A stretch of 64,000 bases of DNA from NCBI GenBank assembly GCA_965153355.1, contig OZ231128.1:26908001-26972000 (forward strand), given 5' to 3'. This stretch comes from Flaccisagitta enflata. Lineage: Eukaryota > Chaetognatha > Sagittoidea > Aphragmophora. The notes under the pieces were generated by a model that made no database searches, was not told the origin of the DNA, and saw nothing but the letters and a program-made list of their open reading frames with translations. The position numbers were made by a program, and so were the translations under genes. Shown here in pieces: positions 34,322 through 45,769 of this stretch; the first letter of the stretch is position 1, and each line of letters starts with the position of its first letter.

Positions 34322-34550
34322 ATTGTTAGTTGTGTGCCACGCGTTTCTACACCCTTCTATCCATCTGTCCATCCGTCCCTCTGTCCATCCATCCATCTGT
34401 CTGTCCATCCATCTGTCGGCCCACCACATTTTTCAGTTTTTTTTTTTTTTATTCCTTGACCTCACCGCTCCAGCCTAAATGCTCAGGTGACCTCAAATAT
34501 GGCCCCTTCCCACCTGCACGTGACTGGGGTAGCCGTGTACCCAGCCTTGT
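34322..34550 (+). mobile_element. Family A element
   Basis: Diverged cap ttagttgtgtgccacgcgtt, (CATC/GTCC)n core, ctcaccgctccagcctaaat box, cacctgcacgtgact half-cap, GTGTACCCAGCCTTGT end. Confidence 0.7.
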
Positions 34551-34978
34551 CGCTAAACAAATCACAATTGCTGCCAAGATCATATCTCTCAATCCAAACT
34601 GAGACCCTTCAAGAATTGCTCCATCTCCTCTTCCTCACTAAACCCCCTTGGTTCTTTGGTCTTCCCATTTCAGGTCAATTTTGCGGTAATTATACTCATG
34701 TGAGACTGAAAATGTGTAGACTTCCCTTCTAAAATTCTAATTATTCATTTTTGCAGTAGGTGCACTATGTGAAAGTCGTTAAGAATTGAAATCATAGTTA
34801 TTTCTCGTGATATTCATGAACAAAATTGATGTTATTAGCAGTATATTATGTCAGTGTAATAAGTAAACTCATGAGAGACCTACTGAAAATGCGAAATTCT
34901 CTACAAATTGCATTGGGTAAAATCATATCTCCGTTTGGTTGTCCCTATTTGTATACTTATTAATATCCTCTCTGTTTG
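34551..34978. other. Non-coding stretch
   Basis: No gene or repeat recognised. Confidence 0.4.
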
Positions 34979-35137
34979 TCTCTTTCTTTCTCTCTTTCTC
35001 TCTTTCTCTCTTTCTCTCTTTATCTCTTTATCTCTTTCCCTCTTTCTTTCTTTCTCTCTTCTCCCTTTCTCTCTCTTTCTCTCTCTTTCTCTAAATAAGT
35101 TATCTTTCTCTTTCTCTTTCTCTTTCTCTCTCTCTCA
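34979..35137. repeat. (TCTCTCTT)n pyrimidine microsatellite
   Basis: Alternating tttctctc units in several blocks. Confidence 0.92.
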
Positions 35138-35280
35138 CAAACCAATGATCTTAAATCGCTCCCATACCTCCTCCACTATCTCCAAGGCTCTGCGGTGTTC
35201 CTGATTCCAGGTTCCTCTTTTCTCTCCCTCACATTCCAGTTGCAGTTCTCACGGCAGACAGCAGTCTCTCACCCCACATA

Positions 35281-35498
35281 TCACACACACACATACACAC
35301 ACACACACACACACACATGCACACACACTCACACACACCTACACATGCACACACACTCAAACACACCTACACATGCACACACACTCAAACACACCTACAC
35401 ATGCACACACACAAACACACCTACACATGCACACACATACACACACACAGCCACATACACACAGACACAGAGCCACAGAGCCACACACAGACACAGAG

Positions 35499-35571
<73 letters not shown>
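35281..35571. repeat. (AC)n array with higher-order 28-mer
   Basis: A pure AC run at 35498-35570. The upstream part has about four copies of an aacacacctacacatgcaca-type unit of about 28 bp, showing secondary amplification. Confidence 0.95.
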
Positions 35572-35591
35572 CGCAACAACACATCTTGCCA

Positions 35592-35822
35592 TTTTTAGTC
35601 GTGGACTAGTGACTCTGTAAGAGTATAAGAGGCTCTGTCTGTCCATTGGTGCATTTGTTGGTATTACTGCGGTCTATTCATATGTCTGTGCTGATTGAGT
35701 AAAACAGTTGCATAATGAGCTTTCTTGATGCCTATGTGTGTGGGGGTTGGGGTTGGGGTGTGGATGGGGGTTGGCAGCCCCTGCCCAATCATCCAGGACA
35801 ATATTGTAACCCCGCGTTTCTA
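35592..35822 (+). mobile_element. Family A element (GATATTGTGACC-end subtype)
   Basis: TTTTTAGTCGTGGACTAGTG cap, ataagaggctctgtctgtcc, gggttggggtgtggatgggg, agcccctgcccaatcatcca, caatattgtaaccccgcgtt end. It is the uninterrupted relative of the 25237 copy. Confidence 0.75.
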
Positions 35823-35877
35823 TCTGAAAACAACATTAACTTTGGAAGATTGTTTCTTCTTAACAAATTGAGTTAGC

Positions 35878-35942
35878 GACCTCAACTTGGTCTCATTTTA
35901 AAGACCTGTGTCTGCTCTTTAAAATGAGCCTAAGTTGAGGTC
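35878..35942. repeat. 27-bp stem hairpin
   Basis: GACCTCAACTTGGTCTCATT pairs with the complement starting aaaatgagcctaagttgagg, with a loop of about 11 bp. Confidence 0.85.
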
Positions 35943-36507
35943 ACTTGGTCAATTCGTTTCGGAGATATACGAGTTTGAAGTAACCCCTCCTATGTAGAAA
36001 TGATTTCTCCTTTGAAATCACTTCATTCATTGTAAGGTGGAGTAGCAGCTGGAGCGAAGCAGGTAGCGCCGGGAAAAATTGATTTTTGCAAGTTTCTCCC
36101 TACAAAAGTATTACAACCACAAACATTTATCACCTATACGAGGATTTTCTCAGAAAAACTCATCTTTTACTCCCTCTACTTAACAGGACATATGCTCCAT
36201 TTAGTTAAGTTTTATTTAATTAAAAATATTTCTTTAAAAATCAGTAAACCTTTTTTTCAGTGGCTTTCTTCAGGTCGATTTCTATCGTGAAAATCTTCAG
36301 GGACTAAATTGGGACTTAACGGGGCATATGACCCATTTGATTTAGAAATAAAGAAAATAAGTTAGTCTAATTCGGAGATTCCCCGGGGAATTCCCCCAGG
36401 ATCAAACTCTGACATTTTTAGACTATGCCTGGTTCACTTATGAATAATTGTAACGGGAAATTCCCAGGGAATTCCCGGGGGCATTAATGTCACTACAGAT
36501 TGCGCTT
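35943..36507. other. Non-coding, partly dispersed repeat
   Basis: 36040-36345 is the inverted partner of 32895-33060; ggaattcccgggg-type palindromic phrases lie at 36385-36480. No gene. Confidence 0.5.
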
Positions 36508-37256
36508 TGCACTCATCCATTCATTTATTCAATCATTCAAAACGTTCGTTCATCAATTCTTAATCAAGCGAGGCGCACTTACACTCATTTCTTTGACTAA
36601 GAACCTTGTTAATAAGGACATTGAGGCTCATATCTGGATGAAAATAAGAACATCGTTAGCCTCAAAAAATAAAAATATAATAATTTTCATACTTAAATTG
36701 TTATGGGAACTGTATTAATCAAAAAGATTTGTGGCAGTGTTTTGGTTCTTATATCTTTTGAATCAATTAAGTAACCAGATAAAAAACATTTTTGATGGTG
36801 ATTGGAAAATAAAAACATCCTAAGAACAATTTGAGCATCAAACCAGTTTAGAAATAAAAACACTGAGCTTCAGAAAAAAATATCATGTCCTAATAAAAAC
36901 AAATGAGTGTATTGGCCATAACTTGGCCTTGTTATGGTCTTGTTTTATTGTTTTTTTTTTTCTGGAGAGAAAGGAAAGAAAACAACAAATCTTGTACTAC
37001 TGTTGTAGTACTGTACAACTACTGTACAACTACTGTTCTACTGTTGCATGTTGTACTACTGCAAATGAGAGGAAGGAAAAAATCAGCTATAGAATTTCAA
37101 AGATACTGTGGTCCAATAAGGTTTTATCGTCTAGAGCAACAATAATTGAAAGTTTAATAGTTCACAATGATTCACGATGGGCCGAAGCAATTTTAACAGT
37201 TCATCTTCTCACTGAATTTACACCGGTAAATGGATATATGTAGACGTCAGTCCCAA
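36508..37256 (+). repeat. Segmental duplicate copy 2, abutting the VWA gene stop codon
   Basis: Partner of 14481-15728, left-truncated, with the A' right end (ggccataacttggccttgtt) at about 36933. It lacks the 486-bp foldback and has an extra tactactg-rich patch (36990-37060). Similarity runs to cagtcccaaa, about 10 bp from the VWA-gene stop codon, so it would form that gene's 3' UTR. Confidence 0.8.
37153..37158 (-). terminator. Candidate ATTAAA polyadenylation signal
   Basis: ATTAAA on the minus strand about 110 bases past the VWA-gene stop codon, inside the segmental duplicate. A canonical AATAAA also occurs farther down, at about 36944-36951. Neither is proven. Confidence 0.3.
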
Positions 37257-37266
37257 AAAGGAATAA

Positions 37267-38075
37267 TTAGCCAAGTGAAATGTTGTTGTTATTGCTCGCC
37301 TTTGACGAGCTCGCGCCTCCGGTTCTACCGCCACCAGCTCCCATGCCCATGGCGCCCGCCCCCATTTTGAAACCTGCGTTAAAGCCGCCTCGACCTCCAT
37401 TGGGACCCAATCTGGCTTTCGCACCAAATGGGAACCCAATGCCGGCATGCGCACCAAACTTGGCAGCTGCTGCACCAGCCTTGGTTCCTATCTTTGTGGC
37501 CCCAACCCTTCCACCCACCCCTGATCCTGCTCCAGCGTGTGCGGGGCCTGCATGGACGCCTGCAGCCCCGATGGATGCACCTTTGCCAAAGGGGAACCCG
37601 CCTCCAAAGTTTCCGAACAAGGAACCTCCGGCACCTATTCCACCATCTCCTATCATTGCGCCGCCATGCCCGCCTGCACCAACCATTCCTCCTCGGCCGA
37701 TATTAGCCCCACCGGCACCTCCCGCTCTCACTCCTCCACCACCGATAGAAGCTCCGTCACCTCCCTGGTTTCCAAAGAGAAAACCGGGCCCGATGCTAGC
37801 TTCACCTCCCCCAATGCTAGCTCCACCTGCACCTCCCGCGCTTACTCCACCTCCACCACCAATAGAGGCGCCATTACCAAAGAGGAATCCAGACCCACCA
37901 GCAGCTACTCCTCCAGCATTAGCACCACCATGTCCTCCTGCGCTCACTCCACCCCCGATACTGGCTCCACCAACTCCTCCCGCGCTTACTCCTCCCCCAC
38001 CAATGGATGCTCCGTGTCCGTTGGCTCCTTTGTTGCCAAATAGAAATCCGACGCCAAATTTGGGCCAGGTCACAT
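37267..38075 (-). CDS. VWA-Gly protein exon 7 (Gly-rich tail, stop)
   Basis: Codes residues 255-523. It begins DVTWPKFGVGFLFGNKG, then Gly/Ala/Ser/Ile repeats, and ends with a short Ser/Asn tail before TAA at 37267-37269. The acceptor is at 38076-38077. The opposite strand reads as a long Pro/Ala ORF purely because of Gly codon bias. Confidence 0.88.
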
Positions 38076-38361
38076 CTGGAGCATGTTTCAAAAATAGAGC
38101 GTCATTTTTCAATGAAAGGTGCGGCATGCTGATTTTATCAGGAATTTGGACGTTCTGATTTCACATACATGTGTACATGTGTACGATCCTTACCGATGGT
38201 TTTGCAGACCTCTTTGAGTAATCCCCGCATTTTATCTCCCAACTCTTTGAAAGACTTGTACATAAGGACTCTCTTAGCAGATCCAGCTACTTTAGTCAAG
38301 CCTTCTTTTGATATTTGTGGCCCGATTCCCACGGCAAACACCTGAAGAGATAGATAAAGAT

Positions 38362-38420
<59 letters not shown>

Positions 38421-41400
38421 CCTACGGAATGAATTGAAAAGGTATGACGCACTGAAAATTAAACCGGAAGAACTTACCCAGGGGACATAATTACCATTTC
38501 TATCACCGATTTTGCTTAGGTCAATATCTCTACCATTTTTTTCTAACCTTGACATGTTAAGTTATTAAGAATCTCCATTCTGTAATCGCCAAATCATATA
38601 AATGCAAAATGATTGAGAGAAATTTGATGATAAAGTGCTAAAAAAGTGAAGAAATTTTTTACAATCATCTCATTTATACTTAGACAGAATTACAAATTTG
38701 CATAGAAAATCAAAATTTCAACAAAATAAGAACATAGCGCGCTCAGTACATGATTAACAGATCGCGCTTTGTTCTGATTTTGTTGATATTTTGATTTTTA
38801 TGCAAATTTGTTATACTGTGAAGGTCATGGTAGAATTACAAATTGAATTTTTCTATGTTTTTCGCCTATTTTTCAACTATAAAATGAGAAGTTAAGAGGT
38901 CAAAACTGGCATGTCAAAGTTTATCCATGCAAAATATATCGATTTACAACTTTATTGAAAACACCTAAGAAAAAGAATTTCAGCCAATTTTAATTTGTAA
39001 AAATCATGATTCATTGGGCATGGGTAGGTAAAGAAGTAAGAGTTGCTTCCTGACGCTTCTGAATATAGATTTTTTCCCCACCTATGAAACATGAAGCCGC
39101 GAAAAAAACTAGGGGGACCAGAAATCTTTAGCTTATATTGATTTCAAGTTATATAATTTTTCATTTACAAAAATGACGAAAAAAAATGGTCGATGAATTG
39201 TACGCTTATTTTCTAGAACTTGCCCCCACACATTTTTTTCAGAGTCTCAGTTCACATGTATCACTGCGCGGTACCTTACTTTTAAAAATGTGGAAAATCG
39301 TGACAAAAACATTTTTTGGAGATCGTGTGATAGTAGAGGGCACCTCAATTCATGTCTGGCTACATGCAACGGCAGGAGAACTGCGAAATATATTGAAAAA
39401 CAAATCTTTATTTTCTTATCTTTATACACATGCGCAACGCACCACAACTGAGTGCTACGCACTGAGTGACGCAGAAAACTCTGTAAAAAACCGCGCTACA
39501 TTGAGTAATCATCCTCCTGATGAAGTAGATCGAGTAAGAAAAGTGAAATAACCTCTCAATTTGAAGATTAACAGTGACAAAAATTGTTTTGACCATAACA
39601 TAGACAAAATGCTTTTGCTTAAAAACGATTTTGATGGACTGCTCTGAAGTTGACCTTTCAGTCCCTGGACTCTAACTCTGAACGTAAAGTTGTGTTTGTC
39701 AGTCATGAATCGTTTTTATATTTGTACCTCTCGTCTGTCAAACAAACAAACGACCATTCTAGATAGCAAAAGTCGCGAGAGAAAACAAATCTCTATCAAA
39801 CAAACCCAAGAAAGCCTAGATCGGTGGTGATTTACGCTTGTCGTGAGTCTAGACACTTCCCGGGGCGAGTTTTTTTCAGAACGCGTTCAAATTTAACTCT
39901 ATGAAGTAAAACAAATAGATCTTTATCTAGCATGGGTAGCAAATTCTATGCTACTTTTCAGTGCGACGTATATTACCATGACTCCGTCATCCTGCCACTT
40001 TTTGCTTGCTGCCGGAACTTGTTCAGCATCATTTGCCTCACCATCCGTGAAAATCACGCAGACCTGTTGAAATGGCATAACATAGAGCGCACGGCTGTGT
40101 CAAAAGTGAAGAGCTCAAATCTTAGAAGTTAGAAGTATAAGAAAATGTACCAACCTTCCGAACGTCTTTGTCCTTTCGCTGTTTCTTGACGAATGCATCG
40201 TAGGCCTGATTCATGGCCTTTGCAGTCAGCGTGTACCCAGGAAGGAAGGGAGTGGAAGCCGCCTTTTCAGCCAGTTCAAGCTTGCTCGTTATGCTGAGAG
40301 TTAAGCGTGAAAGTGTTTCTATAGTTTTCTTTGAAGTTGCTTCCACAATCAGCGATTTGCTTAAATTTTGGATAAGATTAAGAGGGCTGGATTCTGTGCT
40401 TTAGTAATGTAATGGTAATGTAAAGAAATGGTAATGTAATGGTACATGGGTACATATTTGTTTTTAACTGTGGCGATCATTCAATTTGCTGAGACAGGAG
40501 AGCTGCAATTGCATTGGATTTGTTTTTGAAGTGAGAACCGTTGAGAAAAGGAGAGAAAACATTTTCAAACATTTAGAACAATTAATGACCAAAAAGTGAG
40601 AACTTACTCGCCGAGACTGTAAACATTCTCCATCTTGTGCGAGAATTTAAAGAGGGATATTCTTGTTTTTGATGGTCCGATGTCCAGCTGCCCTATCATG
40701 TCTCGCGCAATGCCTTTCATCATCGTTTCGAAGTTGCTCTGTCACAAGAAGAATGTACAAAAGCTACATACGTCCTTTTGAATCTTTGTTTTTTAAAGTG
40801 TACAATTGTGTAAAGTTATCAGATTATCACCTTTTCAACGCTTTTGGATGAGTCCACGATGATCTGTAGGTCTAACTTGGATGACTTTTTACATGACTTC
40901 TCTAACCTCGTTCCAAATGAATCCTCGTTAAAAAGAAAACCTTGGGAAAGCAAGGCAATTATGAGCAAAGAAAATCAAGGCAATTTTGAGAATAAAGAGT
41001 TTTTAGAGGCTTTGTCCGACCGTCCATCTGTCCGTCCGTCCATCCATGGGTTCATCCATCCATTGGTGTGTCTGTCCGTTGGTTCATCTGTGGAGTGAGT
41101 CAAAAAGTGTGAAAACGCAGTTTATAATGTTGCAGTTGGGATTGTCTGCGTGTAGGGGAAGTGCGTAGATGGGGGTTGTATGCCCCTGTCCACCCGTCCG
41201 TAACGATATTTTGACCCCGCGTCTCTTGTTCACATATTTCAGCTCGAATTAAAACCTTGCCCTAACGGGATTTTTTGACAAAAAGAGTATTTACAACAAA
41301 GGTCTCCAAGACTCTATGAACAAAGAAGAGATTCAAATCATTACATTCCATGCCTCTTTGACCGGAGGCCTGTCTGTTTAGTAGCGTTTTTCCACTCTTG

Positions 41401-41471
41401 CAGATCATAATCCTACCTTGGGCCAAACGCAAATTCAATGCCAAAAATAAAATATAATTTAGTATCTCCAT
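37267..41471 (-). CDS. Secreted VWA plus glycine-rich repeat protein (7 exons, complete)
   Basis: Spliced exons (minus strand order): 41417-41471, 40831-40940, 40608-40738, 40155-40386, 39977-40063, 38194-38341, 37267-38075. They total 1,572 nt, or 523 aa, with all phases consistent and GT-AG introns. Residues 1-19 are a hydrophobic signal peptide (MEILNYILFLALNLRLAQG). A VWA domain spans about 42-235, with MIDAS residues D48-S50-S52 (DSSKS), T151 or T153 (GYTLTAKAM) and D183 (VIFTDGEAND). From about 255 a low-complexity tail follows, built on GGASIGGGGVSAGG and GFLFGN/FPFG words. The start ATG has G at -3 and +4. VWA domains bind ligands in extracellular matrix. The tail resembles silk- or shell-matrix-like structural sequence, but the exact role is unknown. 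Confidence 0.87.
38194..38341 (-). CDS. VWA-Gly protein exon 6
   Basis: Residues 206-254: VFAVGIGPQISKEGLTKVAG, the penultimate beta strand of the VWA fold and last helix region, ending KEVCKTI. A (CT)n microsatellite lies 30 bp upstream of its acceptor, in intron 5. Confidence 0.9.
38366..38416. repeat. (TC)n microsatellite in VWA gene intron 5
   Basis: About 25 units. On the coding strand it is a GA repeat close to the exon 6 acceptor, an unusual place because that region is normally pyrimidine-rich. Confidence 0.95.
38688..38820. repeat. Short foldback in VWA gene intron 5
   Basis: Arms of about 58 bp (acaaatttgcatagaaaatc / gatttttatgcaaatttgt) around a loop with gcgcgctcagtacatgatta. 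Intron 5 (38342-39976) otherwise shows no other feature I can support. Confidence 0.75.
39977..40063 (-). CDS. VWA-Gly protein exon 5
   Basis: Residues 177-205: VCVIFTDGEANDAEQVPAAS plus KKWQDDGVM. It carries the second MIDAS aspartate (FTDG). The donor is ATG/GTAATA; extension past it would break the alignment with VFAVGIG in exon 6. Confidence 0.88.
40155..40386 (-). CDS. VWA-Gly protein exon 4
   Basis: Residues 99-176: DPLNLIQNLSKSLIVEATSK through PGYTLTAKAMNQAYDAFVKK. The acceptor is the second of two nearby AGs; the first would create an in-frame stop. Confidence 0.85.
40608..40738 (-). CDS. VWA-Gly protein exon 3
   Basis: Residues 56-98: SNFETMMKGIARDMIGQLDI, then GPSKTRISLFKFSHKMENVY, the first helix and second strand of the VWA fold. 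The donor is GTAAGT. Confidence 0.88.
40831..40940 (-). CDS. VWA-Gly protein exon 2
   Basis: Residues 19-55: linker then LDLQIIVDSSKSVEK, the first strand with the DxSxS metal-site motif. Confidence 0.88.
40999..41236 (+). mobile_element. Family A element lacking its cap, in VWA gene intron 1
   Basis: TTTTTAG runs straight into aggctttgtccgaccgtcc, skipping the palindrome present in other copies. The rest is typical: (GTCC)n, gtgtgaaaacgcag, gggggttgtatgcccctgtc, cacccgtccgtaacgatatt, ctcttgtt. Confidence 0.75.
41417..41471 (-). CDS. VWA-Gly protein exon 1 (signal peptide)
   Basis: ATG at 41469-41471 through the donor CAAG/GTAGGA. It encodes the signal peptide. A short upstream ATG-started frame overlaps the leader. 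A CCAAT on the minus strand lies about 95 bases upstream (near 41565-41572), a possible promoter element. Confidence 0.82.
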
Positions 41472-42751
41472 TTCCTCGGCAGATCGTCACTTGCATGGAC
41501 GTCAGGACAAAACTAGAATGAATTCTTCGATCTCGCCCTGAGGCTACACTCCCGGCCCCGACATGATTGGCACTTTGCGGAAATTGAAATTTCAAGTAGG
41601 TAGGCAATTAGCAAGATAAATATTGGCCAAATTTATTGAGACGAACGGTTAACTATGCCCATTCTTTGTGTCCGATGACGCGTCAGGAGGTGGAGCATGA
41701 AATTCAGTTGTAAGGACAATAGAAGTGAATAGATAATACATGGAGTACATTACTATAATAATAGATCATACATGCTATTAATTACCATCCAGTATTTTGT
41801 AAGAAAATGTCAACTTTCTTTGTCAAGCTGATAGGAGAAAAAAATTGCTAGTTCGCGTATCGTAACTTCACGCGTATACAGCTGTGTCTTAAACACATAT
41901 AATATCTGAGTAAGTGATTGACAAGACTAAGTACTATCTTGCTCATAAATATATCAACATCTGGAAAAGGCATCAACTTTATAAGTATACTGCATCTGAA
42001 TGAAAAGAGCAGCAATTACCAGATTAGTCCCAATTTAAAGAGCTGTTCAAACTCTTTCAAACGCGGCCAATCTGGAGTCTGTAGTTCAATTTGTTCAGGA
42101 GCAGTGCTTCTTTCCAAATGTTGATATAATTATGAGCTAGATAGTATTTTATTAGCTATTCCAAAATTCTTTTCAAGAGCAATGATTGTCTAGTATGTCG
42201 GTCGGTCCCCCGGTCTGATGGTAAGTCTTAGCCTTTTGTGTGCTTCTTCAGTGTCTGACTGTAAGTAGTGCTTATTGATATGGGGGTGAGACCACTGATA
42301 TATGAAAAGTGGAACAACATATACATTAAGTATGCTCAAACGATGCTCATTCAGAACAATCTCAGGGCATGAAGACCTTCCAAATTTTATTATTATTATT
42401 AACGTTTTCGTGTTGTGATATTTCTGCTGGATCTGCAATCAGATTTTCAAATTTCCCATTTTCCCTCACATGGCCTTTTGACCTGAGATATGTAGCGGCA
42501 GCGCCCCAAATTTTGTCCAGAGAAAATTTTTGACGGACTGAGCTGATTCCCCACCCTTTCATTGGTCTTGTGACAAGTGGATCAAATTGGATCATGCTTT
42601 TTGTCCCCGACTAACAGTTTTCGTCGGTGACTATGAAGTAGCAGTGATGTGTAGTCTGTGGGTCTGTCTGTTTGTCTGTGTAAAACCTTTAATATTTATG
42701 GAACCAGACAGGTTTAGTAAGAGCTCCTAAGGCTCTTGTCCTTATTTTAGT
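41472..42751. other. Upstream region of the VWA gene and intergenic DNA
   Basis: Probable promoter and 5' region of the minus-strand VWA gene near 41472-41650. Beyond that no gene is recognised; 42190-42220 and 42640-42720 show (GTCG/GTCT) fragments of family A type. Confidence 0.4.
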
Positions 42752-45738
42752 TTTTTTAGTCGCGTGCACGCGACTCTACACCTTGCTGTGTCGGTCGGTA
42801 GGTCGGTACGTCGGTAGATCGGTACGTCGGTAGGTCACGTTTTTAAAATTATGACTTTTTATGGTTTTTTAACGTATTTTAAGGTACTCTAGGGTATTTC
42901 AGGGTACTTTAGGGTACTTCAGGGTACTTAAGGGTATTTTAGTTATTCTAGGTACTTAAGGTATTTAAGGTTACTTTCAGATGTCTTTGGGTACCTTTTG
43001 GTATTTTTGAGTATTTTTGGGTATTTTTAAGTGTTTTTGGGTATTTTTGGGTATTTTTGGGTATTATTGGGTATTTTTGGATATTTTGGGTATTTTGGGT
43101 ATTTTGTCAACTTTTTATTGGACACTCGTTATTGGTTCAGAATGTAACTTTTTTTGGGACAGACGTTATGTAGTATGAAGTTGTAGTATGAAGTTATGTA
43201 GTATGAAGTTATAGTATGTAGTTATAGTATGTAGATATATGGTATGAAGTTATGTAGTGTGAAGTTGATACTTTAGTTGGTACTTTAGGGTAATTTAAGT
43301 TATTTAGATACTTTTAGGTACTTAAGAGTACTTCAGGGTACCTTAGAGTACTTCAGATACTAATGGGTATTTTGGGTTATTTTAAGTACTTCAGAGTACT
43401 TTAGGTTATTTTAACGCTTTTCAATCTTTCAACATCTTAAGGCCACTTTAAATCAACAGAATAGTATTTTTGGGTATATATGGGTATTTTTGGGTATTTT
43501 TAGGTATTTTTGGACATACATATTTTTTGAGTAATTTTGTGCATTAGTGGCCTTAAAGCATTAACGCAATGCCTGGGTGGCCTTAATTGTTTGAGCATGT
43601 AAACATAAGCTTCATTAAGACGTGAAATCTGCCAGGGAAAAATGAAGCGCTTCACCCCACTTTTGCATCAATAATGGACTAATCATCCATCCACAAATGT
43701 TATCATTGCTCAAGTTGTCACTGGATACACTTGATATATACGTCTGTTTCATATTTTACGCTTTAAGTCGCCTTTTGATAAACAATTCTCACGGAAAATG
43801 GCAAGAAAATGAAGATTTTTAGTGAAATTCTATTGACATTTTTTTCTAATTTCTCAGGTCGAAATTATAAGATAGCCACACCCTGAAGAATTTTGCATTT
43901 TCAAAAACATAGTTCCCTCTAAAAACGATTTGGGGAGAGAACTATGTTCTTCATTTTTTTATTTTTTCATTTTCTATGCAAACTTATAATTTCGACCAAC
44001 CCCTTGTCAGTGACAAAAAAGAAATTTGTTGAAATTTTCAGTAAATCTTTTTCAGTAATTCAAGCTAAATCTGAGTCTCTTGCTAAATGGATGCAAATTT
44101 TGCTTTCAAATATCATGCAAGTCTTATCTTAATCACTTTTATTTACTTGTTTTCCTATTTTCACTCATGTATATGTTCTATTTTGACCCATTTTGATACC
44201 CTAAAAGTTGGCTTCGTGGGCACGCTGTCTTAAAGATCCCTTGTAAGTATGTAAGTATGTAAGTAAGTATGTAATTATGTAAGTACGTAAGTATGTAAGT
44301 ATGTAGGTAAGTATATAAGTATCTAGGTAAGTATGTAAGTAAGTATGTATGTAAGTATGTAAGTAGGTATGTGTGTATGAGAGTATGTAGGTAAGTATGT
44401 AATCATGTAAGTATGTAAGTAAGTATGTAGGTATGTAATATGTAAGTATGTAAGTAAGTATGTAAGTATGTAAGTATATAAGTATGTATGTAAGTAAGTA
44501 TGTAAGTAAGTAAGTAAGTATGTAAGTATGTAAGTAAGTATGTAAGTATGTAAGTATGTAAGTATGTAAGTATGTAAGTATGTAGGTAAGTATGTAAGTA
44601 TGTAGGTAAGTATGTAAGTAAGTATGTAGGTAAGTATGTAAGTAGGTAAGTATGTAAGTATGTGAGTATGTAGGTAGTATGTAAGTATGTAATTATGTAA
44701 GTATGTAGGTATGTATGTAAGCATGTAAGTATGTAAGTATGTAAGTAAGTATGTAAGTATGTAGGTATGTAATTATGTAAGTAAGTATGTAAGTAAGCAT
44801 GTAAGTATGTAAGTATGTGAGTATGTAGGTAAGTATGTAAGTAAGTATGTAAGTATGTAAGTATGTAAGTATGTAAGTATGCAAGTAAGTATGTAAGTAT
44901 GTTAGTACGTAAGTATGTAAGTAAGTATGTATGTAAGTATGTAAGTAGGTAAGTATGTAAGTATGTGAGTATGTAGGTAAATATGAAAGTATGTAAGTAA
45001 GTAAGTATGTAGGTATGTAAGTATGTAAGTATGTAAGTAAGAATGTAAGAACTAAGTATGTAAGTATGTAAGTATGTATGTATGTATGTAAGTATGTAAG
45101 TATGTAGGTAAGTATGTAAGTTTGCAGGTAAGCATGTAAGTAAGTATGTATGTAAGTATGTAAGTAGGTAAGTATGTAAGTATGTGAGTATGTATGTAAG
45201 TATTTAAGTAAGTAAGTATGTAGGTATGTAAGTATGAAAGTATGTAAGTAAGTATGTAAGTATGTAAGTATGTAAGTATGTAAGTATGTATGTAAGTATG
45301 TAAGTATGTAAGTATGTAAGTATGTAAGTATGTAAGTATGTAAGTATGTAAGTATGTAAGTATGTAAGTATGTAAGTATGTAAGTATGTGTAAGTATGTA
45401 AGTATGTAAGTATGTAAGTATGTAAGTATGTAAGTATGTATGTAAGTAAGTATGTAAGTATGTATGTATGTAAGTATGTAAGTATGTAAGTATGTAAGTA
45501 TGTATGTAGGTATGTAAGTAGGTAAGTGTGTAAGTATGTGAGTATGTAGGTAAGTATGTAAGTATGTAAGTATGTAAGTAAGTATGTAGGTATGTAAGTA
45601 AGTATGTAAGTATGTAAGTAAGTATGTAAGTAAGTATGTATGTAAGTATGTAAATATGTAAGTAAGTATGTAAGTATGTATGTATGTATGTAAGTATGTA
45701 AGTATGTATGTATGTATGTATGTATGTATGTATGTATG

Positions 45739-45769
<31 letters not shown>

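Noticed and set aside
37280-38158. 292-codon Pro/Ala-rich plus-strand ORF
   Set aside because: It is the complement of the Gly-rich exon 7 of the VWA gene. That exon is supported by splicing and VWA homology; this one by composition only.
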